Source of the DNA: Streptomyces sp. HPF1205
GTDB lineage: Bacteria; Actinomycetota; Actinomycetes; Streptomycetales; Streptomycetaceae
DNA length: 64,000 nt
Direction: 5' to 3'
NCBI RefSeq assembly: GCF_020400825.1
Contig: NZ_JAINVH010000011.1
Span: 1-64,000, forward strand
The position numbers and the translations under genes are program-made. This document shows, in pieces, positions 44,423 through 52,541 of this stretch. Position 1 is the stretch's first letter, and each line of letters opens with the position of its first letter. Below the pieces are notes generated by a model. It was given only the letters and a program-made list of their open reading frames with translations, was not told the origin of the DNA and searched no databases.

Positions 44423-44920
44423 TTGGCCGTCCGCCTGACCTGGACCGTGAACCACGCCTGTGGACACACGATCGACCATGATCTTTCCGCCCGCCGGGCG
44501 GACGAGCGCGCCGGATACGCCCGCTGGCTCACCGCCCGCGCCTGCACCGACTGCTGGCGCACCGCCCACGCCGCTGACGCCGCCGCCACGAAAGAATGGC
44601 TCGCCGCCCGCCGCGAGCAAGAACAGGCCGACGCCGAAGCGTGGGCCGACCAGTACGACATGCCGCCCCTGGCAGGATCCGAGAAGGCCGTCGCCTGGGG
44701 CCAGCGCTGCCGCCACCAACTCGTCACCGCCGCCTACCAGGCGCTGGTCGCCGAAGGCGACTGGGACGAAGCCCGGTGGGCCGAGGCCGAAGACGCCGCC
44801 CGGACGGTGGACCGGGCAGGGTGGTGGCTCGACCAGAGGGACACCGACCCCGCTGACCTGCCCGAACTGCTGGCCGCCGTAACCGACGCCGACCGCAGCA
44901 CCGAAAACCCCTACCGCTAA
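44423..44920 (+). CDS. Small zinc-binding-like protein of unknown function
   Basis: The 165-residue protein has NHACGHTIDHDL at 10-21 and ARACTDCWRT near 39-48, two Cys/His pairs that could hold one zinc ion. The rest is acidic and helical (EWLAARREQEQADAEAWADQ). TTG at 44423 has the strong GAAGGAGA upstream. No family is recognised beyond a common small protein of actinomycete elements. Confidence 0.6.
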   Translation: MAVRLTWTVNHACGHTIDHDLSARRADERAGYARWLTARACTDCWRTAHAADAAATKEWLAARREQEQADAEAWADQYDMPPLAGSEKAVAWGQRCRHQLVTAAYQALVAEGDWDEARWAEAEDAARTVDRAGWWLDQRDTDPADLPELLAAVTDADRSTENPYR

Positions 44921-44970
44921 CCGGCCCGCACCAAGACCCGGCCGGGCCCCGGAACATCGAAGGACTACCG

Positions 44971-45390
44971 CTGACGTCGTTTCCTCTTCCGCCGTCCCCG
45001 CCGGCGGACACCCTCACTCCCGAACGCGAGATCACCCACCAGCACTACGCTCCCGGCGACCAGGTCGTGATCGTCAAAGGCGCCTTCAAAGGGCAGCTAG
45101 TCGGCGAGGAAATGACCGTGGTCGCCTCCTCCTGGCACACCCCCACAGACGAGAACGGGTGGCGGCTGCGCAACCCGCGCGGCGGCGAGCACTCCTACAT
45201 AACGGCCCACCCCCGCTACATGATCCACACTAGCCGGTACTGCCCCGACTGCACCGGCTACTTCCGCGCCCTGTCCGACCACCTGCTGCCCCGGATGCCG
45301 AACAGCGAGCAGTCCCTCGACGGCGGCTGGTACTACCAGACCACGCTCGACCAGCTCGTCCACACCGCCGACCTCGGCAGCCGCCGGTGA
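44971..45390 (+). CDS. KOW-like small protein (CTG start)
   Basis: The 139-residue protein has PGDQVVIVKGAFKGQLVGEE near 29-48, like a KOW/SH3-type turn, and SRYCPDCTGYFRA near 88-100. GTG at 45067 would cut into the KOW-like strand. GAAGGA (44959-44964) stands 6 nt before CTG at 44971, giving MTSFPLPP. The stop overlaps the next gene (GTGA). The function is unknown; an RNA- or protein-binding role would fit a KOW fold. Confidence 0.6.
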   Translation: MTSFPLPPSPPADTLTPEREITHQHYAPGDQVVIVKGAFKGQLVGEEMTVVASSWHTPTDENGWRLRNPRGGEHSYITAHPRYMIHTSRYCPDCTGYFRALSDHLLPRMPNSEQSLDGGWYYQTTLDQLVHTADLGSRR

Positions 45391-46613
45391 CGCCACCGGT
45401 GATGTCCGGCAGCGTCCACGCCCGCGCACAGGCCCTGGCCGCCATCGGCGCCGCCGCCCGGGACCGGATCGACACCGGCCGGGACTGGATCAGCCCCCTC
45501 GACCACGGATCGCGCACCCTGGAGGCGACCTGGCAGGAGGCCGCCCGCACGTGCAGCAACGCCGCCTGGCACGCGCGCCGAGCCGGACGCGACACGGTCA
45601 CCGAACTCCTCGGCAACGACCTGCTGCCGAGTACCGGCTTCGCCACACCGCGCTGGCGTACGTGGTGGCACCTGTACTTCTCCGCGATGCGCTTCGATTT
45701 CCGCTGCCGGGCGATCCACACCGTCTTCCAGGCCCTCGACCCGCCCGCCGCCGAAGGCGCCGACCCCTATATACGCGCCCACGGCGTCTTCGCCGTCCTC
45801 GGCCAGTCCAAGCCCACCGGACTGAGCATGCTGGACGCCCTGCTCGCCGAGCCCGAAACGGCCGGCTCCCGGGAAGTCCTGCACGTGGTCCTCCACGGCC
45901 TGTGGCTCGGACACCTGCTGCCCGGCCGCGCGGAACGGATCCTCCACCTCGCCGCGCTCCCGCCCTTGGCCCGCAGGGCGGCCCCGGTCGCACTGATGCG
46001 GAAGTCCGGCGCGCTGCGCCAGCTCGGCTGCCACCGCGACGCGCTGGGCGCCATCGACCACGCCATCCATGTCCTGCCCGCAGGCGATGTGGCCGTTCAC
46101 GCCGACCTGGTACCCGAACGCACCCTGATCACCTGTGCCCTGGACCAGGTCCACCACCCCACCCGACCGGAGGAACACCCCGTTGATCTTCGGCGTCAGC
46201 CAACGCGCCCTCACCGCCACGGACTTCCTCCGGCTGCCATCTGCTGGCCACCCGAATCCGGCAGCAACCAAGACCGGCACCCTGGTCGCCGCCTGGCCCG
46301 CCCTGGCCGCCCACACCTCCCCCGGCGACTTCCTCAGCTGGCGCGCCGCGCAGTGGGCGGACTTCCTCAACGCTCCGCTACTGGACCACCCGTTCACCGC
46401 CAGCCCCGGAGGCGACCGGCGAGCGCTCTTCCGCCTCCTGCTCGCACTCGGCCCCGACGACCGCGTCCTGAACACCGCCGGGTGGACGTACGCCGCCCAC
46501 ACCGTGCTCGCCTCACTCGGCCTTGCCAGGCCGGACGGCGACGGCCCCCACCGCTGGATCGCCGTACGCGCACACCCCCGCCACCTGCACCTGATCGCCA
46601 ACCTGATCAGTGA
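45387..46613 (+). CDS. Protein of unknown function with a probably frameshifted C-terminus
   Basis: The 408-residue frame has a good helical part for about 265 residues (YFSAMRFDFRCRAIHTVFQ, VLHGLWLGHLLPGRAERIL, GALRQLGCHRDALGAIDHAI). After about 46180 it becomes pure Arg/Pro-rich shadow of the next gene. The neighbouring frame ends at TGA 46184-46186, which overlaps the TTG of the next gene (TTGA), the usual arrangement here. A single-base change in the C-rich run near 46150-46165 has probably shifted the true end. The intact protein would be about 265 residues. Function unknown. Confidence 0.55.
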   Translation: MTPPVMSGSVHARAQALAAIGAAARDRIDTGRDWISPLDHGSRTLEATWQEAARTCSNAAWHARRAGRDTVTELLGNDLLPSTGFATPRWRTWWHLYFSAMRFDFRCRAIHTVFQALDPPAAEGADPYIRAHGVFAVLGQSKPTGLSMLDALLAEPETAGSREVLHVVLHGLWLGHLLPGRAERILHLAALPPLARRAAPVALMRKSGALRQLGCHRDALGAIDHAIHVLPAGDVAVHADLVPERTLITCALDQVHHPTRPEEHPVDLRRQPTRPHRHGLPPAAICWPPESGSNQDRHPGRRLARPGRPHLPRRLPQLARRAVGGLPQRSATGPPVHRQPRRRPASALPPPARTRPRRPRPEHRRVDVRRPHRARLTRPCQAGRRRPPPLDRRTRTPPPPAPDRQPDQ

Positions 46614-47058
46614 GGACGGCACCTGGGCACAGCTGCCCGAACCCCTGCTGCCCCACCTGCAAAGCCAGGTGCGGCTCCTAGCCCAGACGCTGAACCAGCC
46701 CCCGGCAAGCAGCGCGGGCCGCCCCGAAAGCCCCGCGATGGCATCAGCACCCACGCCCAACAGCCTCGCGGATCTCCTCGATGAGATCACCGACGAGGCA
46801 GCCGGTCCCCTGGCCCAGGTACGGCGCCAGATCGAGAAGGCCGCCATCAGCAGCGCCGACGCCGCAGACCTGCACCGTGCCGGCACCGACCGGCGGCTGG
46901 AGTGGATCGCACGGCGCCTGTACGACATACAGGAAGACCTCCGCGGCATCGGGCACACCCTGTCCGACCCCGCGAGCCCGCCCTCCCGTCTGGCCACGGC
47001 CCCCGCCCCGCTCACCCGCCCCACACCAGCGCCAAGTGTGCACGCTCCTGCCCGCTGA
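46183..47058 (+). CDS. Degenerate relaxase-like protein
   Basis: The 291-residue protein aligns by eye with the relaxase at 9490. GTLVAAW matches PHLVASF. RWIAVRAHPRHLHLIANL at 124-141 matches RWAAVRHADDHIHIIATL, and both are followed by EDG. The first histidine is replaced by Ala (130) and the DD by Pro-Arg, while H134 and H136 remain. The N-terminal catalytic tyrosine motif is missing. So it probably keeps the fold but not nicking. The C-terminal part is helical (LYDIQEDLRGIGHTL). TTG at 46183 has GGAGG upstream. It could bind oriT or the relaxase as a regulator. Confidence 0.65.
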   Translation: MIFGVSQRALTATDFLRLPSAGHPNPAATKTGTLVAAWPALAAHTSPGDFLSWRAAQWADFLNAPLLDHPFTASPGGDRRALFRLLLALGPDDRVLNTAGWTYAAHTVLASLGLARPDGDGPHRWIAVRAHPRHLHLIANLISEDGTWAQLPEPLLPHLQSQVRLLAQTLNQPPASSAGRPESPAMASAPTPNSLADLLDEITDEAAGPLAQVRRQIEKAAISSADAADLHRAGTDRRLEWIARRLYDIQEDLRGIGHTLSDPASPPSRLATAPAPLTRPTPAPSVHAPAR

Positions 47059-47462
47059 CCCGTTGACGGTCTCCTTCCGCTCTCCCGCCACGCGTGTGAA
47101 AAGGGCAGTGAACATGCCGCGGGAGCAAGCGTTCGCGGTGAGCATGAGCCCGGCGAGTGGGGACGGCAACATCGGCGAGGTGTCGCTTTCGTCGGCACGG
47201 TGCCGTACGGGATCCATACGACAACGCCCGTCGCGGCGCCGTTCCCCTTCTGGGCCGCGCCGCTGACCGTGCACAGGAAGGCAGCCGTGACGGGCGCCAG
47301 CCCGCCCGCTGACCCCGTTCATCGGCGAGGTGCCGCCGCCTATGAACCACGGCCCCGCCCGAACAGCACGCTGCTTGAAGCGCGTGCCGTCAGCAGTCCG
47401 CACGTCGTTGTGGCCCCAGTCGCCGCCCGCCGGGCGCTGTCCACAGCGTTGCCCACAGGGCT
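47059..47462. other. 404-bp gap with DnaA-box-like pair
   Basis: No gene is supported; this is the longest break in the transfer operon. CTGTCCACA (47437-47445) and TTGCCCACA (47449-47457) each differ by one base from the streptomycete DnaA box TTGTCCACA. A 13-bp direct repeat (CATCGGCGAGGTG) occurs at 47170 and 47330. An internal promoter probably lies here. Confidence 0.4.
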
Positions 47463-48281
47463 GTGATCAACTACCCCCCCCCAAGCCCCTCAACTCCCCT
47501 ATGCCACCGGATGTTTGTGATCCCGAGCCTCGCCGACATGTGCGGCACCGATGTCGAGTTCTACCGCCGCCCTTTCACCACCACCATCCACGCCGACATC
47601 CGCGCGGACGCTCCCGCCGAACTCCTCAGTCAGCTTGACGCGCTGGGGCTGCTGCGCTGCGGGACCGAGCCGTCCGGCTTGTGGCACCAGGTGCCCGACG
47701 GCCTCGACGAAGCGGCCGGACGCCGCCTGGCCTGCGATGCCGCCACCGCGCTGACCAAGGCCGGCTGGAAGATCAACATCGACCCCGGCCTCCTCACCGG
47801 GAGGGCCGACGGCGCCCCTGCCGGAGCCGTCATCGCGAACCAGTCCCATGCCGACCAGGATGATCAAGCAAGCCCCGTTGCCGGGACCACTCCGCGGATC
47901 CGGGGCATCGCGGCGCCCTCCACCGACCGGTATCCCGCCCTGCTGGCGCTGGACACCGCGCACCTGCTGGACCGCGTCACCGAAAGCCTGATCCGCGCCG
48001 ACCGCAATACCGCGGGATTCATCCTCGCCACCAGCGTGGCCCCGCACATCAGCCCCCTGGCCGCGCTCGGCCGACTCCTGTCAGCGGCGGGCACCCACCT
48101 GCACGGCCTGGGAAAGGCCGACCAGTCACATCTGTTTGCCACAGCTGCCGACACCCTGACCCACCTCACCGAGGACCTCAACGCCCCCGCACGCTCCGGG
48201 ACTGCTGCCCAGCCCAGCGCCCACACCGTCCACCCGCAGCCGACTCCCCCGCCGCCCGGCACGCCCAGAAAACGCCGATGA
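47463..48281 (+). CDS. Protein of unknown function, repeated small module family
   Basis: The 272-residue protein has the start module (SLADMCGTDVEFYRR, LDALGLLRC, WHQVPDGLDEAAGRRLA, TKAGWKINIDPGLL), which is also seen at 48323, 40693, 52542 and 56962. A C-terminal helical half follows (LLALDTAHLLDRVTESLIRA, SHLFATAADTLTHLTEDL). GTG at 47463, ATG at 47511 or GTG at 47517 could each be the start; comparison with 48323 favours one close to 47517. No function is known for the module. Confidence 0.6.
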   Translation: MINYPPPSPSTPLCHRMFVIPSLADMCGTDVEFYRRPFTTTIHADIRADAPAELLSQLDALGLLRCGTEPSGLWHQVPDGLDEAAGRRLACDAATALTKAGWKINIDPGLLTGRADGAPAGAVIANQSHADQDDQASPVAGTTPRIRGIAAPSTDRYPALLALDTAHLLDRVTESLIRADRNTAGFILATSVAPHISPLAALGRLLSAAGTHLHGLGKADQSHLFATAADTLTHLTEDLNAPARSGTAAQPSAHTVHPQPTPPPPGTPRKRR

Positions 48282-48322
48282 CCGGCCACCCAACTGCACA
48301 CCACCCTTAGAAAGAAGCTGCG

Positions 48323-48706
48323 TTGAGCCTTGCCGACGAATGCGGCACCGACGTCGAGATCTACCGGCGCTACGGCAGCCCCGTCATCTACGCCGACAGC
48401 CGCACCGGCGCCCCCGAGGACCTGCTGAACCTCCTCGACGCCCTGGGCCTGAAGCGCTACGACACCGCGCCGATCGCTGTGTGGCACCAAGTCCCCCACG
48501 ACCTGCCCGAGAACGCCCAGCGACAGCTCGCCAACCGAGCATGCGCCGCGATCGACCGGGCCGGATACCGCGTGAACATCAGCCCCGACATCGCCGAAGA
48601 ACACCTCCTCGCAGCAACTCTCCCCGGACCGGCGCCCCGCCCGGAGCAGCCGGAACGCTCTGCTCCGGCACGAACTTCCTCTTCCCCGGTCCGCCGCTCC
48701 CGCTGA
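48323..48706 (+). CDS. Small protein, paralogue of the gene at 47463
   Basis: The 127-residue protein consists of the same module: SLADECGTDVEIYRRYG, LDALGLKRYD, WHQVPHDLPENAQRQLA and AGYRVNISPDIA. A Ser/Pro tail follows. About 40 of the first 90 residues match the upstream paralogue by eye, so a tandem duplication is likely. TTG at 48323 fits the shared N-terminus and has AGAAAG upstream. Confidence 0.65.
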   Translation: MSLADECGTDVEIYRRYGSPVIYADSRTGAPEDLLNLLDALGLKRYDTAPIAVWHQVPHDLPENAQRQLANRACAAIDRAGYRVNISPDIAEEHLLAATLPGPAPRPEQPERSAPARTSSSPVRRSR

Positions 48707-48750
48707 CCCAGATCCTGCCCACCCTCATCCCCACGACGAAAGGAGCGCGT

Positions 48751-49101
48751 CTGCCGACGACTGCACCATCCGCTGACGTCGCCGCACACGAGGCCGCGGC
48801 CCACCTCGACCATCTCGCCGAACACCTCGCCACCGCCGGCCCCGGCGAGACCCGCCGGATCCTGAACGCCGCGTTCGACGCGGAGGACGGTGTCCTGGGC
48901 CGGGTCGTCATGCTGCTGGCCACCGCCTCCTACCGCGCCCAGCACCACGGCGACCCGCACGCCGCCCTGTACGGGCGACTCACCAATGACCTGCACGACC
49001 TTGTTCTGGACCTCGATGCCGCGCTGAACCCCACGCCCGCACCCACCGGGGCTTCCCATGCGCTGGCCCCCGCCCCGGCCCCGGCTCGGCGGTCGCGGTG
49101 A
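48751..49101 (+). CDS. Helical protein of unknown function (CTG start)
   Basis: The 116-residue protein has helices AAHEAAAHLDHLAEHLATAG and VLGRVVMLLATASYRAQHH; the end is Ala/Pro-rich. It resembles the C-terminal half of the gene at 50119 in style. No standard start is near its beginning. AAAGGAG (48739-48745) lies 5 nt before CTG at 48751. The stop overlaps the DUF317 gene (GTGA). Confidence 0.6.
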   Translation: MPTTAPSADVAAHEAAAHLDHLAEHLATAGPGETRRILNAAFDAEDGVLGRVVMLLATASYRAQHHGDPHAALYGRLTNDLHDLVLDLDAALNPTPAPTGASHALAPAPAPARRSR

Positions 49102-49952
49102 CCCGGCGCACGCCCCGGTGGGGACCAGCAGCCGGTGAAGTCCCCATCCAGCGCTACCTGGTGAGGCCGCGGCACCTGGCCGGCGGCGGCGACCTCGCGC
49201 ACATCACCGACTACCTGGCCGGAGCGGGCTGGAAGAACCGCACCTCCCGCTCCGGGTCGCCGGTGTGCTTCGAAAGCCCCGACCGTTCGGTACGGATCGG
49301 CTACATCTCCCGCACCAGCTCCCCGATGTGGATCATCTCCGGCACCCCACCCGGCCGGCCCGCCTGGAACGCCACCCTGGGCGCCGCCATCCCGGTGGAG
49401 ATTCTGGCCGGCTTCACCGACGCCCTCACCCGGCCCCGCCCCGCCCACGCACCCGACGTGCTGGGCCAGCTGACCGCCCGCGGCTGGGCGCCCGGGAAGG
49501 GCGGGCACCCAGCCGCCGGCCACCCAGACGGTAGCGCGCTGCTGCAGTACCGGCGCGAGGGCGAGCACGCCATATGGTGGGCCTCCGCCCACACCCCCGG
49601 CACCAACGATGGCCCCACCGTGCCGCTGTGGAACGCCGGCTTCTCCGAGCACACCCCGCTGCACGCTCTGGAGACTTTCGCCGCGGCGCTCGCCGACCCC
49701 CAGCCGATCCTCCGCCCGCCCGGACGCATCCCCTTCGTCACCATCCGGCACGCGGCCATCACCCCCTACCCCGTGCTGCCCTCCCAGCTCAACGCTGCCC
49801 GGCGTGCCCGTACCGCCGCGGCACGTGCCGCCACCTGGGCCCGCTCGGCCCGGGCCTTCGCCCGTCCCCGCCCACGCCCCCGGGCCGGCACACCGCTGTC
49901 CCTGCCACCAGCGGCGCCACCGCGACCCGCACACCCGACAAGGAGCCGATGA
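49098..49952 (+). CDS. DUF317-domain protein
   Basis: The 284-residue protein has LVRPRHLAGGGDLAHITDYLAG near 20-41, PAWNATLGAAIPVEILAGFTDAL near 95, and VPLWNAGFSEHTPLHALETF near 175. Two DUF317 units and an Arg/Pro tail are thus present. GTG at 49098 overlaps the upstream stop, and the stop overlaps the next ATG. It is closest to the DUF317 protein at 50874. Confidence 0.8.
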   Translation: MTRRTPRWGPAAGEVPIQRYLVRPRHLAGGGDLAHITDYLAGAGWKNRTSRSGSPVCFESPDRSVRIGYISRTSSPMWIISGTPPGRPAWNATLGAAIPVEILAGFTDALTRPRPAHAPDVLGQLTARGWAPGKGGHPAAGHPDGSALLQYRREGEHAIWWASAHTPGTNDGPTVPLWNAGFSEHTPLHALETFAAALADPQPILRPPGRIPFVTIRHAAITPYPVLPSQLNAARRARTAAARAATWARSARAFARPRPRPRAGTPLSLPPAAPPRPAHPTRSR

Positions 49953-50122
49953 CCAACCACCACCCCCAACCTCCTGCCACCGGGCTCAGGCTGCGCGCCC
50001 GCGTCACACCGCTGGCCTTCCTGCGCGCCCGCGCCCACCGGCACAGCGAGCGCCCCCGGCGGCAGCAGGACGAGCAGGCGCCCCCGACGGCGGCCCCGGA
50101 CGCAGGCAGGCGGGCCCAGTGA
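49949..50122 (+). CDS. Very small basic protein
   Basis: The 57-residue protein is rich in Arg, Pro and Gln. ATG at 49949 overlaps the DUF317 stop and its own TGA overlaps the next GTG, so it is held in the gene chain on both sides. It has no recognisable motif. The overlaps are the main reason to accept it. Confidence 0.45.
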   Translation: MTNHHPQPPATGLRLRARVTPLAFLRARAHRHSERPRRQQDEQAPPTAAPDAGRRAQ

Positions 50123-50877
50123 CCATCGACGACATCGCGGCTTCCCCGGCCTCGGCCGTCACCGAGCCCCTTCAGGCGCTCAGCGCGCGGATCGCGCAGG
50201 CCGAACCGGCGGAGGCAGCCGGTCTGCTGTCCGGCGTCCTGGCCGCAGGCGGTGTCCTCGACGCCGTCCGTGATCTCCTGGAGACCGCTGTCACCTTCGT
50301 GGAACAGCGCACCGAGGCCGCAGGCCACGACCCGGCCCTGTATGCGGTGTGGCACACGCTGCGCAACGTCGCCGACCCCTTGCACCATGAGGCCAGCGCC
50401 CTGCACACCGCGCCCCGGCTTCTGGGCCGACTCCCCCAGGGGCCTCAGGATTCTGCCCCGAAGCCCCCGCCGCCTCATGCGTGGGAGCAGTGGGTACCGC
50501 CTTCGGCGGTGCGCGACATGCCCGCCGCGCTGGACGCGATCGCCGAGCGCCTGGAGGCGGACACGATCCCGGTCTCCGCCGCGCTGCTCCTCGCCCCGGT
50601 CCTCGATCCGGACGGCGGCGTCCTTCACCGCCTGTCCGCGCTGCTGGCCTCTACCTCCCGCTACGCCCACCGGCATGGCGCCGCACCCGGGCTGTGGCAG
50701 GACCTGGGCCGGGCCGGCCAGGACCTGGACGACTGGAGTCAGGCCCTGGCTGGCACCACCGCTGCTCTCACCCAACTCCCCACCGTTGCGGCCGGTCCTG
50801 CCCGGCAACCGGCACGGGCCAGCCAGACACCGCCTCCGCCTCCGGCTCCGGGCGATGCGCCCGGGCGGCGCCGGTGA
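50119..50877 (+). CDS. Helical protein of unknown function
   Basis: The 252-residue protein is mostly helical (LQALSARIAQAEPAEAAGLL, LYAVWHTLRNVADPLHHEA, MPAALDAIAERLEADTIPV), built of two comparable halves that each contain LLSGVLAAGGVLDAVRDLL or LLLAPVLDPDGGVLHRLSALL. A Pro-rich tail ends it. GTG at 50119 overlaps the upstream stop. No family is recognised. Confidence 0.6.
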   Translation: MTIDDIAASPASAVTEPLQALSARIAQAEPAEAAGLLSGVLAAGGVLDAVRDLLETAVTFVEQRTEAAGHDPALYAVWHTLRNVADPLHHEASALHTAPRLLGRLPQGPQDSAPKPPPPHAWEQWVPPSAVRDMPAALDAIAERLEADTIPVSAALLLAPVLDPDGGVLHRLSALLASTSRYAHRHGAAPGLWQDLGRAGQDLDDWSQALAGTTAALTQLPTVAAGPARQPARASQTPPPPPAPGDAPGRRR

Positions 50878-51953
50878 GTACGTACGAGATGTTCTTCACC
50901 GACGCCAACAAGCCGTTGAACACGGTGCAGTACGCCACGACACCGCGGTACCTGGCGGGCGGCGGCGACCCCCGGCGCATCACCGAGGTACTGCGCGCCG
51001 CCGGCTGGACCAGCCACTCCGACCCGGCCTACCCCCACGTCCTGCTGGCCAGCCCCGGAATGGCGGTCCGCCTCACCCTGGAACCCGCGCCGGACGCCTA
51101 CAGCGCCTGGTGGCGCTTCCACGACCACGCCGGGGGCTGGTACGCCCACTTCGGCGGCCATACCCCCGTGGAGATCATCGCCGGCTTCTCCGACGCCCTG
51201 ACCCGGCCCGCGCCGCAGAAGCCGCCCTCCTTGCCTGAGATCCGCGACGTGCTGGTCTCGACCGGCTGGAGCCGCAGCTATGACCGCAAGGGCATCGAGT
51301 CCGCGCACTCCCCCGACAGGTACGTCCGTATGGGCCCGCACCCGGGCCTGGACGGGCAAGAGGACTGGCCGACCTGGTGCGCCGAAGCCGCCCTGACCAC
51401 CGGCCTCGGTGGCCACGAACGCCTGTGGCAGGCATGGTTCTCGCACGGCACACCCACCCATCTCGTGGCCGGCTTCGCCGCACAGCTGGTCGCCCCCGGG
51501 CCGGTCTACCGCGGCTCCTACGGCCTTCCGTGCTCCTGGCTTGTGGCCCAGGAACCCACCGCCGTCCAGGGTGAACAGCTCGCCGCCGAACACCGACAGC
51601 GCCTGAAGGCGGTCCGCGCCTCCGCCCGCACCCAGCGCCCGCACCGCACTCACGCCGCCGGCCGCGCCAGCCCCGGCATCTGCCCGGCGCTGAATCCGAC
51701 CCCGCACGCGCTACCCGTTCCCGCTCCGGAAGGCCCCCTACTCTCATCGACCCCGCAACCCACCAGCTCGTCCTGGACCGGCTCACCGTCTACGCCCGCG
51801 CCGCCGCCCACATCCTCCAGGCATGGGACGACTACTCCGACCAACACGTCGACGAACAAGGCTGGCCCCTGGACGAGGCCGCCTACGGCCGCCGCCAGCG
51901 CCGGCGCGACGCGGACACCTGGCGCGCCTTCGAACCCGTCCGCCCGCACGTGA
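50874..51953 (+). CDS. DUF317-domain protein with long overlapping tail
   Basis: The 359-residue frame has DUF317 units YATTPRYLAGGGDPRRITEVL near 20-40, TPVEIIAGFSDALTRPAP near 97, and LWQAWFSHGTPTHLVAGFAAQL near 180. After about residue 290 it is Ser/Thr/Pro-rich shadow of the next gene, over 208 bp. Either the stop codon has been lost or the overlap is real. GTG at 50874 overlaps the upstream stop. Confidence 0.75.
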   Translation: MSTYEMFFTDANKPLNTVQYATTPRYLAGGGDPRRITEVLRAAGWTSHSDPAYPHVLLASPGMAVRLTLEPAPDAYSAWWRFHDHAGGWYAHFGGHTPVEIIAGFSDALTRPAPQKPPSLPEIRDVLVSTGWSRSYDRKGIESAHSPDRYVRMGPHPGLDGQEDWPTWCAEAALTTGLGGHERLWQAWFSHGTPTHLVAGFAAQLVAPGPVYRGSYGLPCSWLVAQEPTAVQGEQLAAEHRQRLKAVRASARTQRPHRTHAAGRASPGICPALNPTPHALPVPAPEGPLLSSTPQPTSSSWTGSPSTPAPPPTSSRHGTTTPTNTSTNKAGPWTRPPTAAASAGATRTPGAPSNPSART

Positions 51954-52351
51954 GCGAACTCCTCGCCGCCGCCGAACAGCAGCTCGCGCGCCTGCCCGCC
52001 CCCGAGCGGCAGCCCAACTGGCCGGGCAGCCTCGCCCGCCTCAGCGAGGCCCGGACCGGCCTGGAGGCGGCATACGCCTACTGGAAGGCGGAACGCGACG
52101 CGCTGGTGCCCTCCTCCGCACCCGGCACCGACGCCTACGACGAGGTGCTGGCCGAACGCAACGCCGACGCCTGGAGTTACCTGTGCGACTGGGCCGACTC
52201 CGGACACGTCCTGACCGAGATCGCCCGGGCCACCACCCGCCACGACGCCAGCCCCGCAGCCAAAGCCGCCGAGCACACCCGCGCCATCGACAACATCGCG
52301 CTGCCGCCCCAGGCACCCGGCCGCCCCCACCCTCACCGGGGCCCGCGATAG
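51746..52351 (+). CDS. Helical protein of unknown function (probable ATC start)
   Basis: The 201-residue protein starts (I/M)DPATHQLVLDRLTVYARAA and is helical and acidic throughout (VSELLAAAEQQLARLPAPER, LCDWADSGHVLTEIARATT). The first standard start at 51950 would remove 68 residues with the same strong codon bias. ATC at 51746 follows GGAAGG with a rather long 12-nt spacer. It overlaps the tail of the DUF317 frame. Function unknown. Confidence 0.5.
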   Translation: MDPATHQLVLDRLTVYARAAAHILQAWDDYSDQHVDEQGWPLDEAAYGRRQRRRDADTWRAFEPVRPHVSELLAAAEQQLARLPAPERQPNWPGSLARLSEARTGLEAAYAYWKAERDALVPSSAPGTDAYDEVLAERNADAWSYLCDWADSGHVLTEIARATTRHDASPAAKAAEHTRAIDNIALPPQAPGRPHPHRGPR

Positions 52352-52541
52352 CCGACTCCGCCCTGTCGGCGATCAGCGGTGTTCGCCAGGGCGCCGGTCA
52401 AGCCAACACCCCCGCGGGAGGACGCCGACCGGCTTCGCGCACGCGGGCCACCCTGCTGCCCTGTCGTTGCCTTTCCCCTGCAGCCGATGACATTCCCCCC
52501 TGCGGCACCACCCCCTTCGACACACCCTGGAGTTCTCCGTC

